Below, one piece after another: positions 41,501 through 50,265 of a stretch of 64,000 bases of DNA (its first letter is position 1; each line of letters begins with the position of its first letter). The notes under the pieces are model-generated. The model did not search any database. It worked only from the letters and a program-made list of their open reading frames with translations, and was not told the DNA's origin. The position numbers were made by a program, and so were the translations under genes. The stretch covers positions 62,001-126,000 of the forward strand of contig NZ_JNYJ01000038.1 of NCBI RefSeq assembly GCF_000716715.1, in the 5' to 3' direction. Origin of the DNA: Dactylosporangium aurantiacum. Lineage in GTDB: Bacteria > Actinomycetota > Actinomycetes > Mycobacteriales > Micromonosporaceae.

Positions 41501-43136
41501 ACACGGTCGGCGCGGGGTTGGCGCCCTGCCAGGTGCCCTGCAGCCCGAACGTGAGCGTCGCGCCCGGCGCCAGCTTCGGCGTGACCCCGCCGTCCTCGAC
41601 GACGACCGACGCGCCGGTCTGCGTGGCGATCGCGCCCCAGTAGCTGATCAGCTTCTGACCGGAGGAGTACTCGAACCGCAGCGACCAGCCGTCGATCGCC
41701 TTCGTGCCGCTGTTGGTGACCACGACATCGGCGACGAATCCTGGATTCCACTCGTTGCGCTTCGAGTAGCGCACCTTGCAGGTGTTCGCGGCGTCGGTAC
41801 CGCTGGATCCTCCGACGCCCGGAATGCCTGCGGCGGGCGGCGGGCTGGACGAGGTGGGCGCCGCGGTCTTCGGCGGCCTCGAAGCGGCCGGTGCGACCGT
41901 CGGCCCCGACGCCGGGGGCGGGACGGCGGCCGCGGAACCCGCCGGCGCCTGCGCCGTCATCAGCGACCGGCCGGGTCCGGCGGACGGCACGGCGAGCTGG
42001 TCGCGGGGCGGCTCGGCGGCGCCGCTGAACGGCAGGATCAGCGCCACCGGCAGGGCGGCCGCGGCCGTGCCGACGAGCAGCCGCAGCCGGCGCGACGGCG
42101 GCGCGCCCACCGGCGCCGGCTCGGCCGGCACCGTCGCGGTGACCCGCGTGCCGGCGCCGGGGCGGGACCAGACGGTCAGCGCCCCGCCGCACAGCCGGGC
42201 CCGCTCCGTCATCCCGACCAGGCCGTGGCTGCCGGCGTGGTGCAGCCGGCCCAGCTCGTCGGGGACGGTGAAGCCGTCGCCGTCGTCACGGACCTCCAGG
42301 GTCACCTCGCCGCCGGCCCGGGTCAGGGTGACCGCGACGAGCTCGGCGCGGGCGTGGGCGGCGACGTTGCGCAGCGCCTCACGGAGGATCCAGCACAGCT
42401 CGATGCCGACCTCGGGCGCGGCGTCGACGTCGGTGTTGTGCAGGATGACCCCGACGCCGCTGGTCACCGACCACTCCTGGCCGATGGCGGCGACCAGGTC
42501 CGCGAGGGGGGCGTCGGCCGGGTTGGACCGCAGCTCGTCGATGAGCACACGGGCGTCGCGGGCCGCGTCGAGCGTCCCGTCGCGCAGCGTGGCGGCGAGC
42601 CGGCTGGCCCGGTCCGGCTCGGCGAGGGTGTCGGGCAGGGCGGCCGCGCCGAGGGCGATCGCGTCGAGGGTCTTGCTCAGCGAGTCGTGCATCTCCCTGG
42701 CGAGCCTGGCCCGCTCCGCCGCCGCGGCGGCGGCCCGGGCCTCGACCCGCAGCCGCTCGCCCCGGGACGCCCACGCCCGCCGGATCCGCAGCGCCAGCAC
42801 GGGCAGCAGCCCGGCGGCGGCGACCACCCCGAGCACGACGAGCGGGTGCGGCCCGGCCACCGCGCCGCTGCCGCCGGTGGTGCCGCTGCCGGTGGTGCCG
42901 CTGCCGGTGGTGCCGCTGCCGGTGCCCGGGTGCAGCCACCACAGCAGCGCGGCCGCCGGCAGCCAGATCGCCGCCGCGGCCGGGCCGAGCAGGGTGCCCG
43001 CGAGGGCGGCGGCCGCCGCCAGGGGAACGACGGCCAGTGCTCCCGGAAGGGCACCGGTCAGTCCCACCCCCGCGATGGTCGCTCCCGTGGCGGCGAGGAG
43101 CGAGATGACCGCACGAAGACGCACAGAGTCACGCAT
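41472..43136 (-). CDS. Histidine kinase with C-terminal extracellular CBM2 cellulose-binding module
   Basis: 554 residues. Two to four N-terminal helices (about 8-110) are interrupted by a GSGTT repeat loop. A HisKA_3 dimerisation region follows (REMHDSLSK, His near 149), then a HATPase (about 235-335; REALRNVAAHA, RDDGDGF, GSHGLVGM). After these comes a further helix (about 349-366, LLVGTAAAALPVALILPF), a Pro/Ser/Ala linker (about 385-440), then a complete CBM2 (about 452-554): CKVRYS...NEWNPGF, GWSLRFEY, SYWGAI, FTLNGVRC, with the terminal Cys pair. The module should lie outside the membrane. This is an unusual architecture. Confidence 0.85.
   Translation of the reverse strand: MRDSVRLRAVISLLAATGATIAGVGLTGALPGALAVVPLAAAAALAGTLLGPAAAAIWLPAAALLWWLHPGTGSGTTGSGTTGSGTTGGSGAVAGPHPLVVLGVVAAAGLLPVLALRIRRAWASRGERLRVEARAAAAAAERARLAREMHDSLSKTLDAIALGAAALPDTLAEPDRASRLAATLRDGTLDAARDARVLIDELRSNPADAPLADLVAAIGQEWSVTSGVGVILHNTDVDAAPEVGIELCWILREALRNVAAHARAELVAVTLTRAGGEVTLEVRDDGDGFTVPDELGRLHHAGSHGLVGMTERARLCGGALTVWSRPGAGTRVTATVPAEPAPVGAPPSRRLRLLVGTAAAALPVALILPFSGAAEPPRDQLAVPSAGPGRSLMTAQAPAGSAAAVPPPASGPTVAPAASRPPKTAAPTSSSPPPAAGIPGVGGSSGTDAANTCKVRYSKRNEWNPGFVADVVVTNSGTKAIDGWSLRFEYSSGQKLISYWGAIATQTGASVVVEDGGVTPKLAPGATLTFGLQGTWQGANPAPTVFTLNGVRCG
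42876..42920. repeat. 15-bp tandem repeat in the kinase gene
   Basis: Three exact copies of GGTGGTGCCGCTGCC (42876, 42891, 42906) encode the Gly/Ser/Thr loop between membrane helices of the kinase; in frame. Confidence 0.8.
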
Positions 43137-43238
43137 GGTGCGACGAGTATCACTCGCCGCCGGTCGGGGCCGCTACTGTGCCGGCCGCCCTTCGCGCCGC
43201 CGGTGTGCCGGCCGCTTTCGCGCCGCCGGTGCCGCGGG

Positions 43239-44972
43239 TCAGGCGCCGGATCCGCCCGCTGTGGTGCCGGCGGGCAGCTGCCGCTCCAGGTCGGCCGCCG
43301 GCACCGGCCCGGAGAAGTGCCGTCCCTGCGCTTTCTCGCAGCCCAGCAGCGTCAGCTCGCGCGCCTGCGACTCGTCCTCGACGCCCTCGGCGACGGTGTC
43401 CAGGTGCAGCATCTGCCCGAGGCGCAGCACCGCCTGCGCGACCGCCGAGCCCTTCGGGGTGCCGTCCAGCTCGGCGACGAAGCAGCTGTCGAGCTTGAGC
43501 GCGTCGACCGGCAGCCGGGTCAGGTAGCGCAGTGACGAGTACCCGGTGCCGAAGTCGTCCAGCGCGACCCGGATCCCGGCGGTGGTCAGCGCCTCCAGCT
43601 GCGCGATCGAGTCGGCCTCGCCGATGACCGCGCTCTCGGGCACCTCCAGCACCAGGTGGCCGGGGAAGAACCCGGACCGGTCCAGGATCCGCAGCACCTC
43701 GGCGGTGAAGCCCTGGTTGTCCAGCTGCCGGGGCGAGACGTTGACGTTCAGCTGCAGCGACGGCACCCGGCGCTGCCACGCCCTGGCCTGCGCGCTGGCC
43801 TGTTCCAGCACCCAGCGGCCCAGTTCCTCGATGACCCCGGCGCGCTCGGCGAGCGGCACGAACGTCTCCGGCAGCAGCAGCCCGTGCCGCGGGTGTTCCC
43901 AGCGCACGAGCGCCTCCACCCCGGTCACCTCGCGACCGGGCAGCGCGACGATCGGCTGGTACAGCAGCCGCAGCTGCCCCTCGGCGATCGCGCCGCGCAG
44001 CTCCTGCTCCAGCGACGGCGCCGCCGCTTCGGTGAGGCCGCGGTCCCAGCACTGCCAGCGGGTGCCGTCGGTGCGCCGTCTCGCCTGGTGCATGGCGAGA
44101 TCCGCGCGGTGCAGCAGCTCGTCGCCGGTGCACTCGCCGGGCCCGCCGATCGCGACGCCGACGCTCGCCGACGCGCGCAGCGTGTGGTCGCCGAACCGCA
44201 CCGGCTGCCGCGCCGCCGTCAGGATCCGCCGGGCGACGGCGACGGCGTGGTCGACCCGGCCGATGTCGTGCAGCACCACCGCGAACTCGTCGCCGCCGAG
44301 CCGGCCGACGAGGTCGCCGCCGAGCACGCTGCGGCGCACCGTCTCGCCGAACTCGACCAGCAGCCGGTCTCCCGCCTCGTGCCCGAGGGTGTCGTCGACC
44401 CGTTTGCCGCCGTCCATGCCGACGAGCAGCACGGCGGTGCTCCGGCCCGTGCGCGCGCCGCGGGCCAGGGCGCGGTCGAGCACCTCGTGCACCTGGGCGC
44501 GGTTCGCCAGGCCGGTGAGCTCGTCGGTGACCGCCGGCTCGCGGCTCTCCCGCCGCGCGAGGGCCTGGCGGTGCTGCTCGGCGGCGGCGACCGCGACCAG
44601 CCAGAGCGTGGTGCTCCAGCAGCCGAACTGCCAGGCGGTGGGCTCCACCTCGCCGGTGTACGCCCGCAGGTGGCCGAGGTAGCCGTCGCCGGCGGCGAGG
44701 ACGACCATCGCGGCGGCGACGCAGTTCAGGGCGAGGGCGAGGGCGTACCCGAGCGACATCCACCGCCAGGACCGCCGGGTCCGCCCGTCCGGCCCGTCGC
44801 GCCGGGCCGCCAGCAGCGCGCACGCCAGCCCGGCGACGCCGAGGGCGAGCAGGCCGATCCCGGCGGGCAGGCGGATCGGCACCCACCCGGTGCTGGCCGC
44901 GCCGAGGATGCCGGCCAGGGTCAGCGCGTACGTGCCGCCGAGCACGCGGAGCGTGGCGGTCCACCGCCGCAC
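43239..44972 (-). CDS. GGDEF-EAL cyclic-di-GMP enzyme with membrane N-terminus
   Basis: 577 residues from GTG 44972. About five N-terminal helices (to about residue 150), then GGDEF (RLGGDEFAVVL intact, about 235-245) and EAL (GVEALVRWEHPRHG, NVNVSPRQL, LDDFGTGYSSL, KLDSCFV). Both active sites look complete, so it could make and break c-di-GMP. ATC 44996, with GGGGAG 9 bases upstream, is an alternative start. It lies 102 bases upstream of the CBM2 kinase on the same strand; c-di-GMP commonly controls cellulose-related behaviour. Confidence 0.87.
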   Translation of the reverse strand: MRRWTATLRVLGGTYALTLAGILGAASTGWVPIRLPAGIGLLALGVAGLACALLAARRDGPDGRTRRSWRWMSLGYALALALNCVAAAMVVLAAGDGYLGHLRAYTGEVEPTAWQFGCWSTTLWLVAVAAAEQHRQALARRESREPAVTDELTGLANRAQVHEVLDRALARGARTGRSTAVLLVGMDGGKRVDDTLGHEAGDRLLVEFGETVRRSVLGGDLVGRLGGDEFAVVLHDIGRVDHAVAVARRILTAARQPVRFGDHTLRASASVGVAIGGPGECTGDELLHRADLAMHQARRRTDGTRWQCWDRGLTEAAAPSLEQELRGAIAEGQLRLLYQPIVALPGREVTGVEALVRWEHPRHGLLLPETFVPLAERAGVIEELGRWVLEQASAQARAWQRRVPSLQLNVNVSPRQLDNQGFTAEVLRILDRSGFFPGHLVLEVPESAVIGEADSIAQLEALTTAGIRVALDDFGTGYSSLRYLTRLPVDALKLDSCFVAELDGTPKGSAVAQAVLRLGQMLHLDTVAEGVEDESQARELTLLGCEKAQGRHFSGPVPAADLERQLPAGTTAGGSGA

Positions 44973-45094
44973 CCGCCGGTCGTCTCGCCCCGCGATGGCA
45001 ACCCACTCCCCTCTGCCCGTCCTTTCGGCCCCGAGGGAGCGTGCCTGAGCGAAACGATCCGGCGGCGAGGCCGGCGAAGGGGCGTCCGGTTGGC

Positions 45095-46201
45095 TCAGCG
45101 AGGACTCTTCGGGTCGCGCGCGTCCGGTCGCGGGCCGGTCGCGGTCACCCGGCCGCGGACCATCGTCGCGGCCAGGCCCACGACGGCGCCGGCGGCGACG
45201 AACCAGCCCAGCCGCGTCCAGGGCACCACGGTCCCGAGATCGAGCAGCGCCACGACCGCCGCCCCGGCGCCGGTCCCGACGGCGGCGCCGAGCAACGCCG
45301 CCCCGCCGGCGTCCGCGGCACCCCGCCGGGCCGCGTCCAGGCCGCCCTCGGCCTGTCCGACAACCGGTTGGCCGTTCCCGGGCTGCTCGACGAGCGATTG
45401 GCCGTTCCCGGGCTGCTCGACGAGCGATTGGCCGTTCCCGGGCTGCTCGACGAGCGGCCGGGCCAGCAGCGCCCCGGCCAGCAGGACCGTCGCGAGCAGC
45501 ACGAGCAGCGCGGCGGCCGGTGGTGGCGCGGGCCCGATCGGCTCGGCGGCGGCGACGACCTCGGTCCGGGTCCGCACCGTCGCGCCGGCGCCGGCGATCC
45601 CGGCCACCTCGCCCCGCGCGCCGGCCACCGGTGTCCCGGCCGCCAGCTTCACGTGCGCCACGCTCGGCCGGGCGTCGCCGAACAGCGCCGGCGCGTCCGA
45701 CCATGAGACCGTGGCGCCAACGCCGAGGCCGGTGTCCATGGCGATCCCGGTCACCAGCAGCTCGCGCGCGCCGACCGCGGTCGACACCGGGACCCGGTCG
45801 CCGACCGCCAGGCCGAGGTCGTCGGCCGTGTGCCGGTCCAGGACGAGCTCGCCCGCGCCGACGTGGTCGACGACCCCGGCGTCCGCCGCGCGCGACAGCA
45901 GGAGCCCGGCCGCGCCGTCGTCGTCCCAGGCGACAACCTCCGTCGCGGTCCGCCCGACCCGCGCCGGCCCGGTCACCCCGGCCGCCATCAGGTCGACCGG
46001 CCGCAGCAGCTGGAGGCGTTCGACGGTGGCGGCGTCAAGCGGCCCGGTCACCACGAGGTCGCTGCCGAGGGCACGGTCGGCGCGCCGGTGGGCGTCGTCG
46101 GACGCGGACGCCTCGACGGTGGCGAGCGCGGCGGCGAGCGCGACGCCGGCGATCAGCACGCTCAGCGCCGAGCGGCGGTGGCGTGCGGGACGCGGTCGCA
46201 T
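45095..46201 (-). CDS. Orphan FtsX/MacB-like permease with repeat loop
   Basis: 368 residues. First helix (VLIAGVALAAALATVEA), a MacB-like extracytoplasmic domain (AGELVLDRHTADDLGLAVGDRVPVS), then a helix, a 10-residue repeat LVEQPGNGQS present about three times in a cytoplasmic loop, and further helices. It looks like a shortened lipoprotein-export or FtsX-type permease. No ATPase gene is near. It may be decaying or may have a scaffold role. Confidence 0.6.
   Translation of the reverse strand: MRPRPARHRRSALSVLIAGVALAAALATVEASASDDAHRRADRALGSDLVVTGPLDAATVERLQLLRPVDLMAAGVTGPARVGRTATEVVAWDDDGAAGLLLSRAADAGVVDHVGAGELVLDRHTADDLGLAVGDRVPVSTAVGARELLVTGIAMDTGLGVGATVSWSDAPALFGDARPSVAHVKLAAGTPVAGARGEVAGIAGAGATVRTRTEVVAAAEPIGPAPPPAAALLVLLATVLLAGALLARPLVEQPGNGQSLVEQPGNGQSLVEQPGNGQPVVGQAEGGLDAARRGAADAGGAALLGAAVGTGAGAAVVALLDLGTVVPWTRLGWFVAAGAVVGLAATMVRGRVTATGPRPDARDPKSPR
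45361..45456. repeat. 30-bp tandem repeat
   Basis: Units at 45361 (diverged at its left end), 45391 and 45421 plus a partial copy, in frame, coding the LVEQPGNGQS repeats. Confidence 0.85.
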
Positions 46202-46282
46202 GCCAGCAGCTTCCGGCCGGACCGCTGTGAACCGCCTGAGCGCACCTGTGAGCGCCCTCAGCGTCCAGAGTCGCGCGAGGCG

Positions 46283-48088
46283 CTATGACAGCTCGATCGG
46301 GGGCTCCATGAGGCGCAGCGCCAGCGGCTTGCGCGGGGCGAACCAGGAGCCCTCCGGCTGCGCGTCCCAGCGGCGGGCGGTGCGGTCCACGCCGATCGGG
46401 TAGATCGTCAGCGTGCCGTCGGCGCCGAAGCGCATCCGCAGGAAACCCTTGTAGCCGGTGATGCCCTGGCCGGCGAACAGCTCGTTGACGTTGACCCCGA
46501 ACCTGGCGGCGATCAGCAGGTACAGGGCGAACAGCTCACCGGCCGCGACGCACGACAGCGGGAAGTACAGCACGATCGCGATCAGCAGCGGCAGGGGCCA
46601 CGGCTGGTCGACGAACGGCAGGTTGAGCCACGCCCACGTGCCGAGCACGGCGATCCCGACGAATGCGGCGCCGTGCCCCAGACCCAGGATCCAGTGCTTG
46701 GGTCTGCGTTTGCCGGCCACCCCGGGCATCGCCAGGAAGTACCCGCTGAGCACGTCGATCGCCACCATCAGGAACGCGGGGATGGTGACGAGCCGCTGCT
46801 CCGCGCCGGAGATGACCCGGTCCGCGGCGTTGACGAAGGCGAGCATGGTCAGGGTCTGCAGCACGCCCAGCAGCCCGAGGAACATGGGGTTGCGCCACGG
46901 GATGCGCCAGAAGGCGCCGAACGACAGCGCGCGCGACCGGGCCTTGGTCGGGTAGGCGGCCGCGAACTCGAACCACTGCGAAGGGCTGGCGTTGCGCACC
47001 AGCGAGCGGCGCGGTGGTACCTCGATCCGTCGCGGCAGCTCGTGCGTCGGGTACAGGTACGCCCCGCCGCCACCGCAGGTGATGAGCTGCCGGTCGGCTC
47101 CCTCGTACCGGGCGTAATGGTGCAGGTCGCCGGAGAGCATCAGCTTCACGTCCGCGCCGGTCGGAGCGATCACCGTGCGCACGAAGTAGTCGAGGCTGTC
47201 GTAGGCCTTGCGGTCGTCCTGCGCCTCGACCCAGCTCGGCGACGGCGGGCAGATGATCACCTTGTCGCCGGGGCCGAGACGGGCCGCGACCCGGGTGAAG
47301 TAGCGCAGCTGCGGGTCGTCGATGTACGCGCCCGCCTGCACGTCGGTGCCGAGGATCCACCACCGGTTGGGCAGCTGGATCGCGAAGTACGACCGCGACT
47401 GCCGCGTCTGCCAGCCGCCGATCTTGCCCTCGCCGCCCCGCACGAACAGGCGCAGGAAGGCGGTCAGGCCGTCGTACCAGTCGTGGTTGCCGGGCACCGC
47501 GTACATGCGAGGCCGCGGCCCCACGGCGGGCGGGTCGGGCAACGCCGCGCGGAACGGCCCCTTGAACCGGTCCTCGTACTGCTGACCGCTCGCCGTCGGA
47601 TAGACCTGGTCCCCGCCGAGCACGAGCACCTCGCCGCGGGGCAGCTCGTGCCCCTCCACGCTCAGCGAGGGCTGGGCCAGCAGGTACGCGATCGAGTAGG
47701 TGGCGTTGAACCCGTCGCCGGTATCGGCGCAGTAGTCGACCCACAGCTCACCGTCGGGCACCTCCGCGTCGTCTGCGGACAGGTCCCCGGTGTAGCCGGG
47801 CGCCTCGCGCATGATCCGGTCCGGCATCGAGTCCTGCAGCTCGCGCTTGTCCAGGTACGCCCCGAACAGGTCGGCCAGCACGACCCGCACCGCGGTGCCG
47901 CTGAGCAGCACCGGACTGAGCCACGGCACGGCCCGCCGCGGGGTGAAACCCATCTGGTCCGGGTCCAGCGCGGAGGGCCGGTCACCGACCTGCACCACCG
48001 GCTTCTTCGCCTCGGGCATCGGCAGGAGTGGCTCGCCGGGCTCGGCGGTGAGCTCGCCGGGGGCGGCCGGCAGATCGTCGGGGATCAC
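46283..48088 (-). CDS. Membrane-associated metallophosphoesterase
   Basis: 601 residues. Calcineurin-like motifs in order: DTGDGFNAT, LGGDQVYP, PGNHDWYDG and SGDLHHYARY, together giving a two-metal site (about residues 120-330). After about 400, six hydrophobic helices form a membrane domain. The active site is probably cytoplasmic. Substrate unknown. TAACGT (48096-48101) lies 7 bases before the GTG (leaderless). Confidence 0.87.
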   Translation of the reverse strand: MIPDDLPAAPGELTAEPGEPLLPMPEAKKPVVQVGDRPSALDPDQMGFTPRRAVPWLSPVLLSGTAVRVVLADLFGAYLDKRELQDSMPDRIMREAPGYTGDLSADDAEVPDGELWVDYCADTGDGFNATYSIAYLLAQPSLSVEGHELPRGEVLVLGGDQVYPTASGQQYEDRFKGPFRAALPDPPAVGPRPRMYAVPGNHDWYDGLTAFLRLFVRGGEGKIGGWQTRQSRSYFAIQLPNRWWILGTDVQAGAYIDDPQLRYFTRVAARLGPGDKVIICPPSPSWVEAQDDRKAYDSLDYFVRTVIAPTGADVKLMLSGDLHHYARYEGADRQLITCGGGGAYLYPTHELPRRIEVPPRRSLVRNASPSQWFEFAAAYPTKARSRALSFGAFWRIPWRNPMFLGLLGVLQTLTMLAFVNAADRVISGAEQRLVTIPAFLMVAIDVLSGYFLAMPGVAGKRRPKHWILGLGHGAAFVGIAVLGTWAWLNLPFVDQPWPLPLLIAIVLYFPLSCVAAGELFALYLLIAARFGVNVNELFAGQGITGYKGFLRMRFGADGTLTIYPIGVDRTARRWDAQPEGSWFAPRKPLALRLMEPPIELS

Positions 48089-48139
48089 GCGCCGGACGTT
48101 ACTCGGGAATCCCCTCGCGCGCGCCCCCTGGGCGTGCCG

Positions 48140-48145
48140 TACACT
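48140..48145 (+). promoter_or_regulatory. -10 box of tRNA-Thr
   Basis: TACACT, 11 bases before the mature 5' end. Confidence 0.5.
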
Positions 48146-48156
48146 AGGTCATCGTT

Positions 48157-48229
48157 GCCGCCTTAGCTCAGTCGGCAGAGCGATTCACTCGTAATGAATA
48201 GGTCAACGGTTCGATTCCGTTAGGCGGCT
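48157..48229 (+). tRNA. thrT: tRNA-Thr (anticodon CGT)
   Basis: 73 bases forming a full cloverleaf. The acceptor stem is GCCGCCT/AGGCGGC, the D-arm TTAGCTCAGTCGGCAGAGC, and the anticodon stem ATTCA/TGAAT around CTCGTAA. The T-arm holds GGTTCGATTCC. CCA is not encoded. It reads ACG codons. Confidence 0.95.
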
Positions 48230-48255
48230 CTGCAAGCCCTACCAGGGCAAACGTG

Positions 48256-48280
48256 AGGCCCGGGAGATTCTCCCGGGCCT
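48256..48280 (+). terminator. Terminator after tRNA-Thr
   Basis: Perfect 11-base stem AGGCCCGGGAG/CTCCCGGGCCT around ATT, 26 bases after the tRNA. Confidence 0.8.
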
Positions 48281-48611
48281 TCGTCGTTGCGCAGCGCCTG
48301 TCGCGGATGTGTCATGCCCACCGGCGACCCGCTCCAGCGCCACCTGCACCCGGCCGCCCTGCTGTGGATGTCCGGCCCCGGCGCCGGACAGGTATCGCGG
48401 GGCGGACCCTCTGCTGCCGGAGGGGCAGCAGCGCTGCTCAGAGGGCGCGCCGACGACCGAGCGGACGCGGTGGCGGGCAGGCGTAATGCAGCAGCCGGAC
48501 CTGCGGCGCTGCTCATGTGGGCGACGCGAACCACGCAGGCGGCGCGGACCAGCGGTGCCGCTCATGCAGCGGCAGCCGCTTCGAGCCGCCGGCGCTACTG
48601 CTGCGCAAGGC
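48281..48611. other. Non-coding stretch after tRNA-Thr
   Basis: Several overlapping frames exist but none has a start signal or family likeness. The sequence is rich in short CGG/GCAG runs and contains degenerate GCGCTGCTCA-type repeats. Confidence 0.45.
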
Positions 48612-48677
48612 GGAGCAGGGGCGCGGACCAGGGGCGCGGAGCAGGGGCGCGGAGCAGGGGCGCGGAGCAGGGGGCGC
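48612..48677. repeat. 13-bp tandem repeat, five copies
   Basis: GGA(G/C)CAGGGGCGC at 48612, 48625, 48638, 48651 and 48664 (the last one base longer). Not in a recognisable gene. Confidence 0.85.
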
Positions 48678-48755
48678 GGCGCGGACCAGGCAGGCGAGGC
48701 CGCGGGGCCGAAGTGGGCGGAGCCGAGCCGGGCGGCGGCGGGCAGAGCCGGCCGG

Positions 48756-49445
48756 TTACCAGGTGACTCGGATGATCGGGGACACGCCGCCGGCCGGTGC
48801 GGTGGCGGGCTCGGTGTAGGGCAGCTCGGCCAGGTCAGGTGACCAGCGCCGCTCCAGGTCCCGCGCGGCGTCGAACGCGTCGGCCACCGGTTGCAGGACG
48901 CGCGCCCCGATGCGGGCGGCCGCCTCCAGGACGGCGGTGGGTGGTGGGGTGTCGGGGTGGGTGCCGCGGACGGTGACCGCCTCGATGGAGGTGGCGACCC
49001 TGGCGACGGCCTCGGCGAGCTCGTGGCGCAGCCCTTCGGCCCAGGCGGCGACGGCATCGGCGTACGCCGCGGTCGCTCGCAAGCGGCCGGTGACGGTCAT
49101 CGGGTCGCTGCCGTCACCGAGGTGCCCGGCCAGCGCCTGCCACCGGGCCGCGAACGCCTCGGCGCCCGAGCCTTCCCATCCGGCGGCGGCGCCGAGGTCT
49201 GCGGCGAGCCACTCTCGGCGGCGGGCGAACCGCTCGGCGTCGGCCCGCAGCCGCGTCGCCGCTTCGCGCAGCGCCGCCGGGCTCAGCTTCAGCCCGAAGT
49301 CCAGCGCATCGCCGGGCAGCGCACCGACCAGGCGCAGCAGCGGCCACAGCGGATCGCCGGCCGGTGCCCCGCCGGCGACGAGGATCCCGTCGACGCGGTG
49401 CAGCAGGTCGGTGCCGATCCCGGAGAGCCGGTCAAGCGCGTCCAT
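48756..49445 (-). CDS. ESX/WXG-like helical protein
   Basis: 229 residues from MDALDRLSG. Helices with a W-E-G turn (AAGWEGSGAEAFAARW, about residues 85-100), the WXG fold hallmark, flanked by helices of about 40 residues; a Pro-rich C-terminal end (ELPYTEPATAPAGG). Last gene of the YbaB-like operon. It probably belongs to type VII secretion biology, but no toxin domain is attached. Confidence 0.68.
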   Translation of the reverse strand: MDALDRLSGIGTDLLHRVDGILVAGGAPAGDPLWPLLRLVGALPGDALDFGLKLSPAALREAATRLRADAERFARRREWLAADLGAAAGWEGSGAEAFAARWQALAGHLGDGSDPMTVTGRLRATAAYADAVAAWAEGLRHELAEAVARVATSIEAVTVRGTHPDTPPPTAVLEAAARIGARVLQPVADAFDAARDLERRWSPDLAELPYTEPATAPAGGVSPIIRVTW

Positions 49446-49539
49446 CAGGCACCGCCCCGGTCCGCCGTCGCCGGCCCGGTGGACCACGCGCCCCGCAAGG
49501 GCGGCGGCGGGGCAGCGGGGGGCATGCCGCGGCCGGGGG

Positions 49540-49848
49540 TCACGTGTCCTCCTGGCGCTGGTGACGGTGGCGGGCGTCGTCGTCGACGGTGCGGTAGTCC
49601 TGGGCCGCCCGGCGCAGCGCCTCGGCGGTCTCCGACAGGCGGATGCCGTGGGCGGACGCCTCGCGGGCGCGGGCGGTCAGCGCCGTCGTCAACGTCCGGT
49701 GCAGGGCCCGGCCCAGCTCGCCCGGGGCGCCCGGCGCGTCGCCGCCGAAGGCGCGGGAGCCCGGGTCGGCGAGTGCCATCGTGGTGCTCGCCCCGGCGAG
49801 TTCGTCGCCGGCGGCGTCGAGCCGGCCGGCCAGGTCGTCGAGTCCCAT
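49540..49848 (-). CDS. Small ESX-like helical protein
   Basis: 102 residues from MGLDDLAGRLDAAGDELAG, two Ala-rich helices with a Gly/Pro break (FGGDAPGAPGELG), then a charged His/Arg tail. Size and pattern match excreted WXG-partner proteins. Between the YbaB-like gene (23 bases upstream) and the larger WXG-like gene. Confidence 0.65.
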   Translation of the reverse strand: MGLDDLAGRLDAAGDELAGASTTMALADPGSRAFGGDAPGAPGELGRALHRTLTTALTARAREASAHGIRLSETAEALRRAAQDYRTVDDDARHRHQRQEDT

Positions 49849-49871
49849 GCGCTCCCCCGCCAAGTCGTCCG

Positions 49872-50189
49872 CTACGTCAGGGACCGGTAGTCGCCGAACG
49901 TCTCGGCGTGCAGCTTCTTCCTGGCCCAGGCGGCGGCGTCGGTGGCGGCGGTGACGGCCGCCCGGACCGAGCGGGACACCTCGGCGCCCGTCTGCCCGCG
50001 CAGCTGGTCGATCCGCACGTCGCGGATCGTGCCGTCGGCGGTGACCACCACCTCGACCAGGCCGTCGGGGGAGCGCACGCTGACCTCGACGGTCGTGACC
50101 GCCTTGTCGAACTCGGCGAGCAACGCGTCGATGCGGCGGTAACGCTCCACCGCCTGCTCGATCCACCTCTCGTCGATCTCGCGCCCCAT
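49872..50189 (-). CDS. YbaB/EbfC-family DNA-binding-like protein
   Basis: 105 residues from MGREIDERW. A helix-strand-strand-helix layout of the YbaB fold (VEVSVRSPDGLVEVVVTADGTIRDVRIDQLRG). This paralogue heads an ESX-like cassette, a common association in actinobacteria, and is distinct from the recR-linked ebfC. It binds DNA as a dimer in related proteins. GTG- or ATG-started longer forms are less likely. Confidence 0.78.
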   Translation of the reverse strand: MGREIDERWIEQAVERYRRIDALLAEFDKAVTTVEVSVRSPDGLVEVVVTADGTIRDVRIDQLRGQTGAEVSRSVRAAVTAATDAAAWARKKLHAETFGDYRSLT

Positions 50190-50253
50190 GTCGGCCCCTC
50201 CTCCGGGTGACCGTACGGCACCGGTGAGTGACACGGAACCCCGAACCGCGCCC

Positions 50254-50262
50254 TGTGGATAA
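50254..50262 (-). other. Single DnaA box
   Basis: TGTGGATAA, between the YbaB-like cassette and the holB stop. Confidence 0.45.
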
Positions 50263-50265
50263 CTC

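Noticed and set aside
48287..48842. Overlapping plus-strand frames after tRNA-Thr
   Set aside because: Composition of simple repeats; they run into the antisense of the ESX-like gene.
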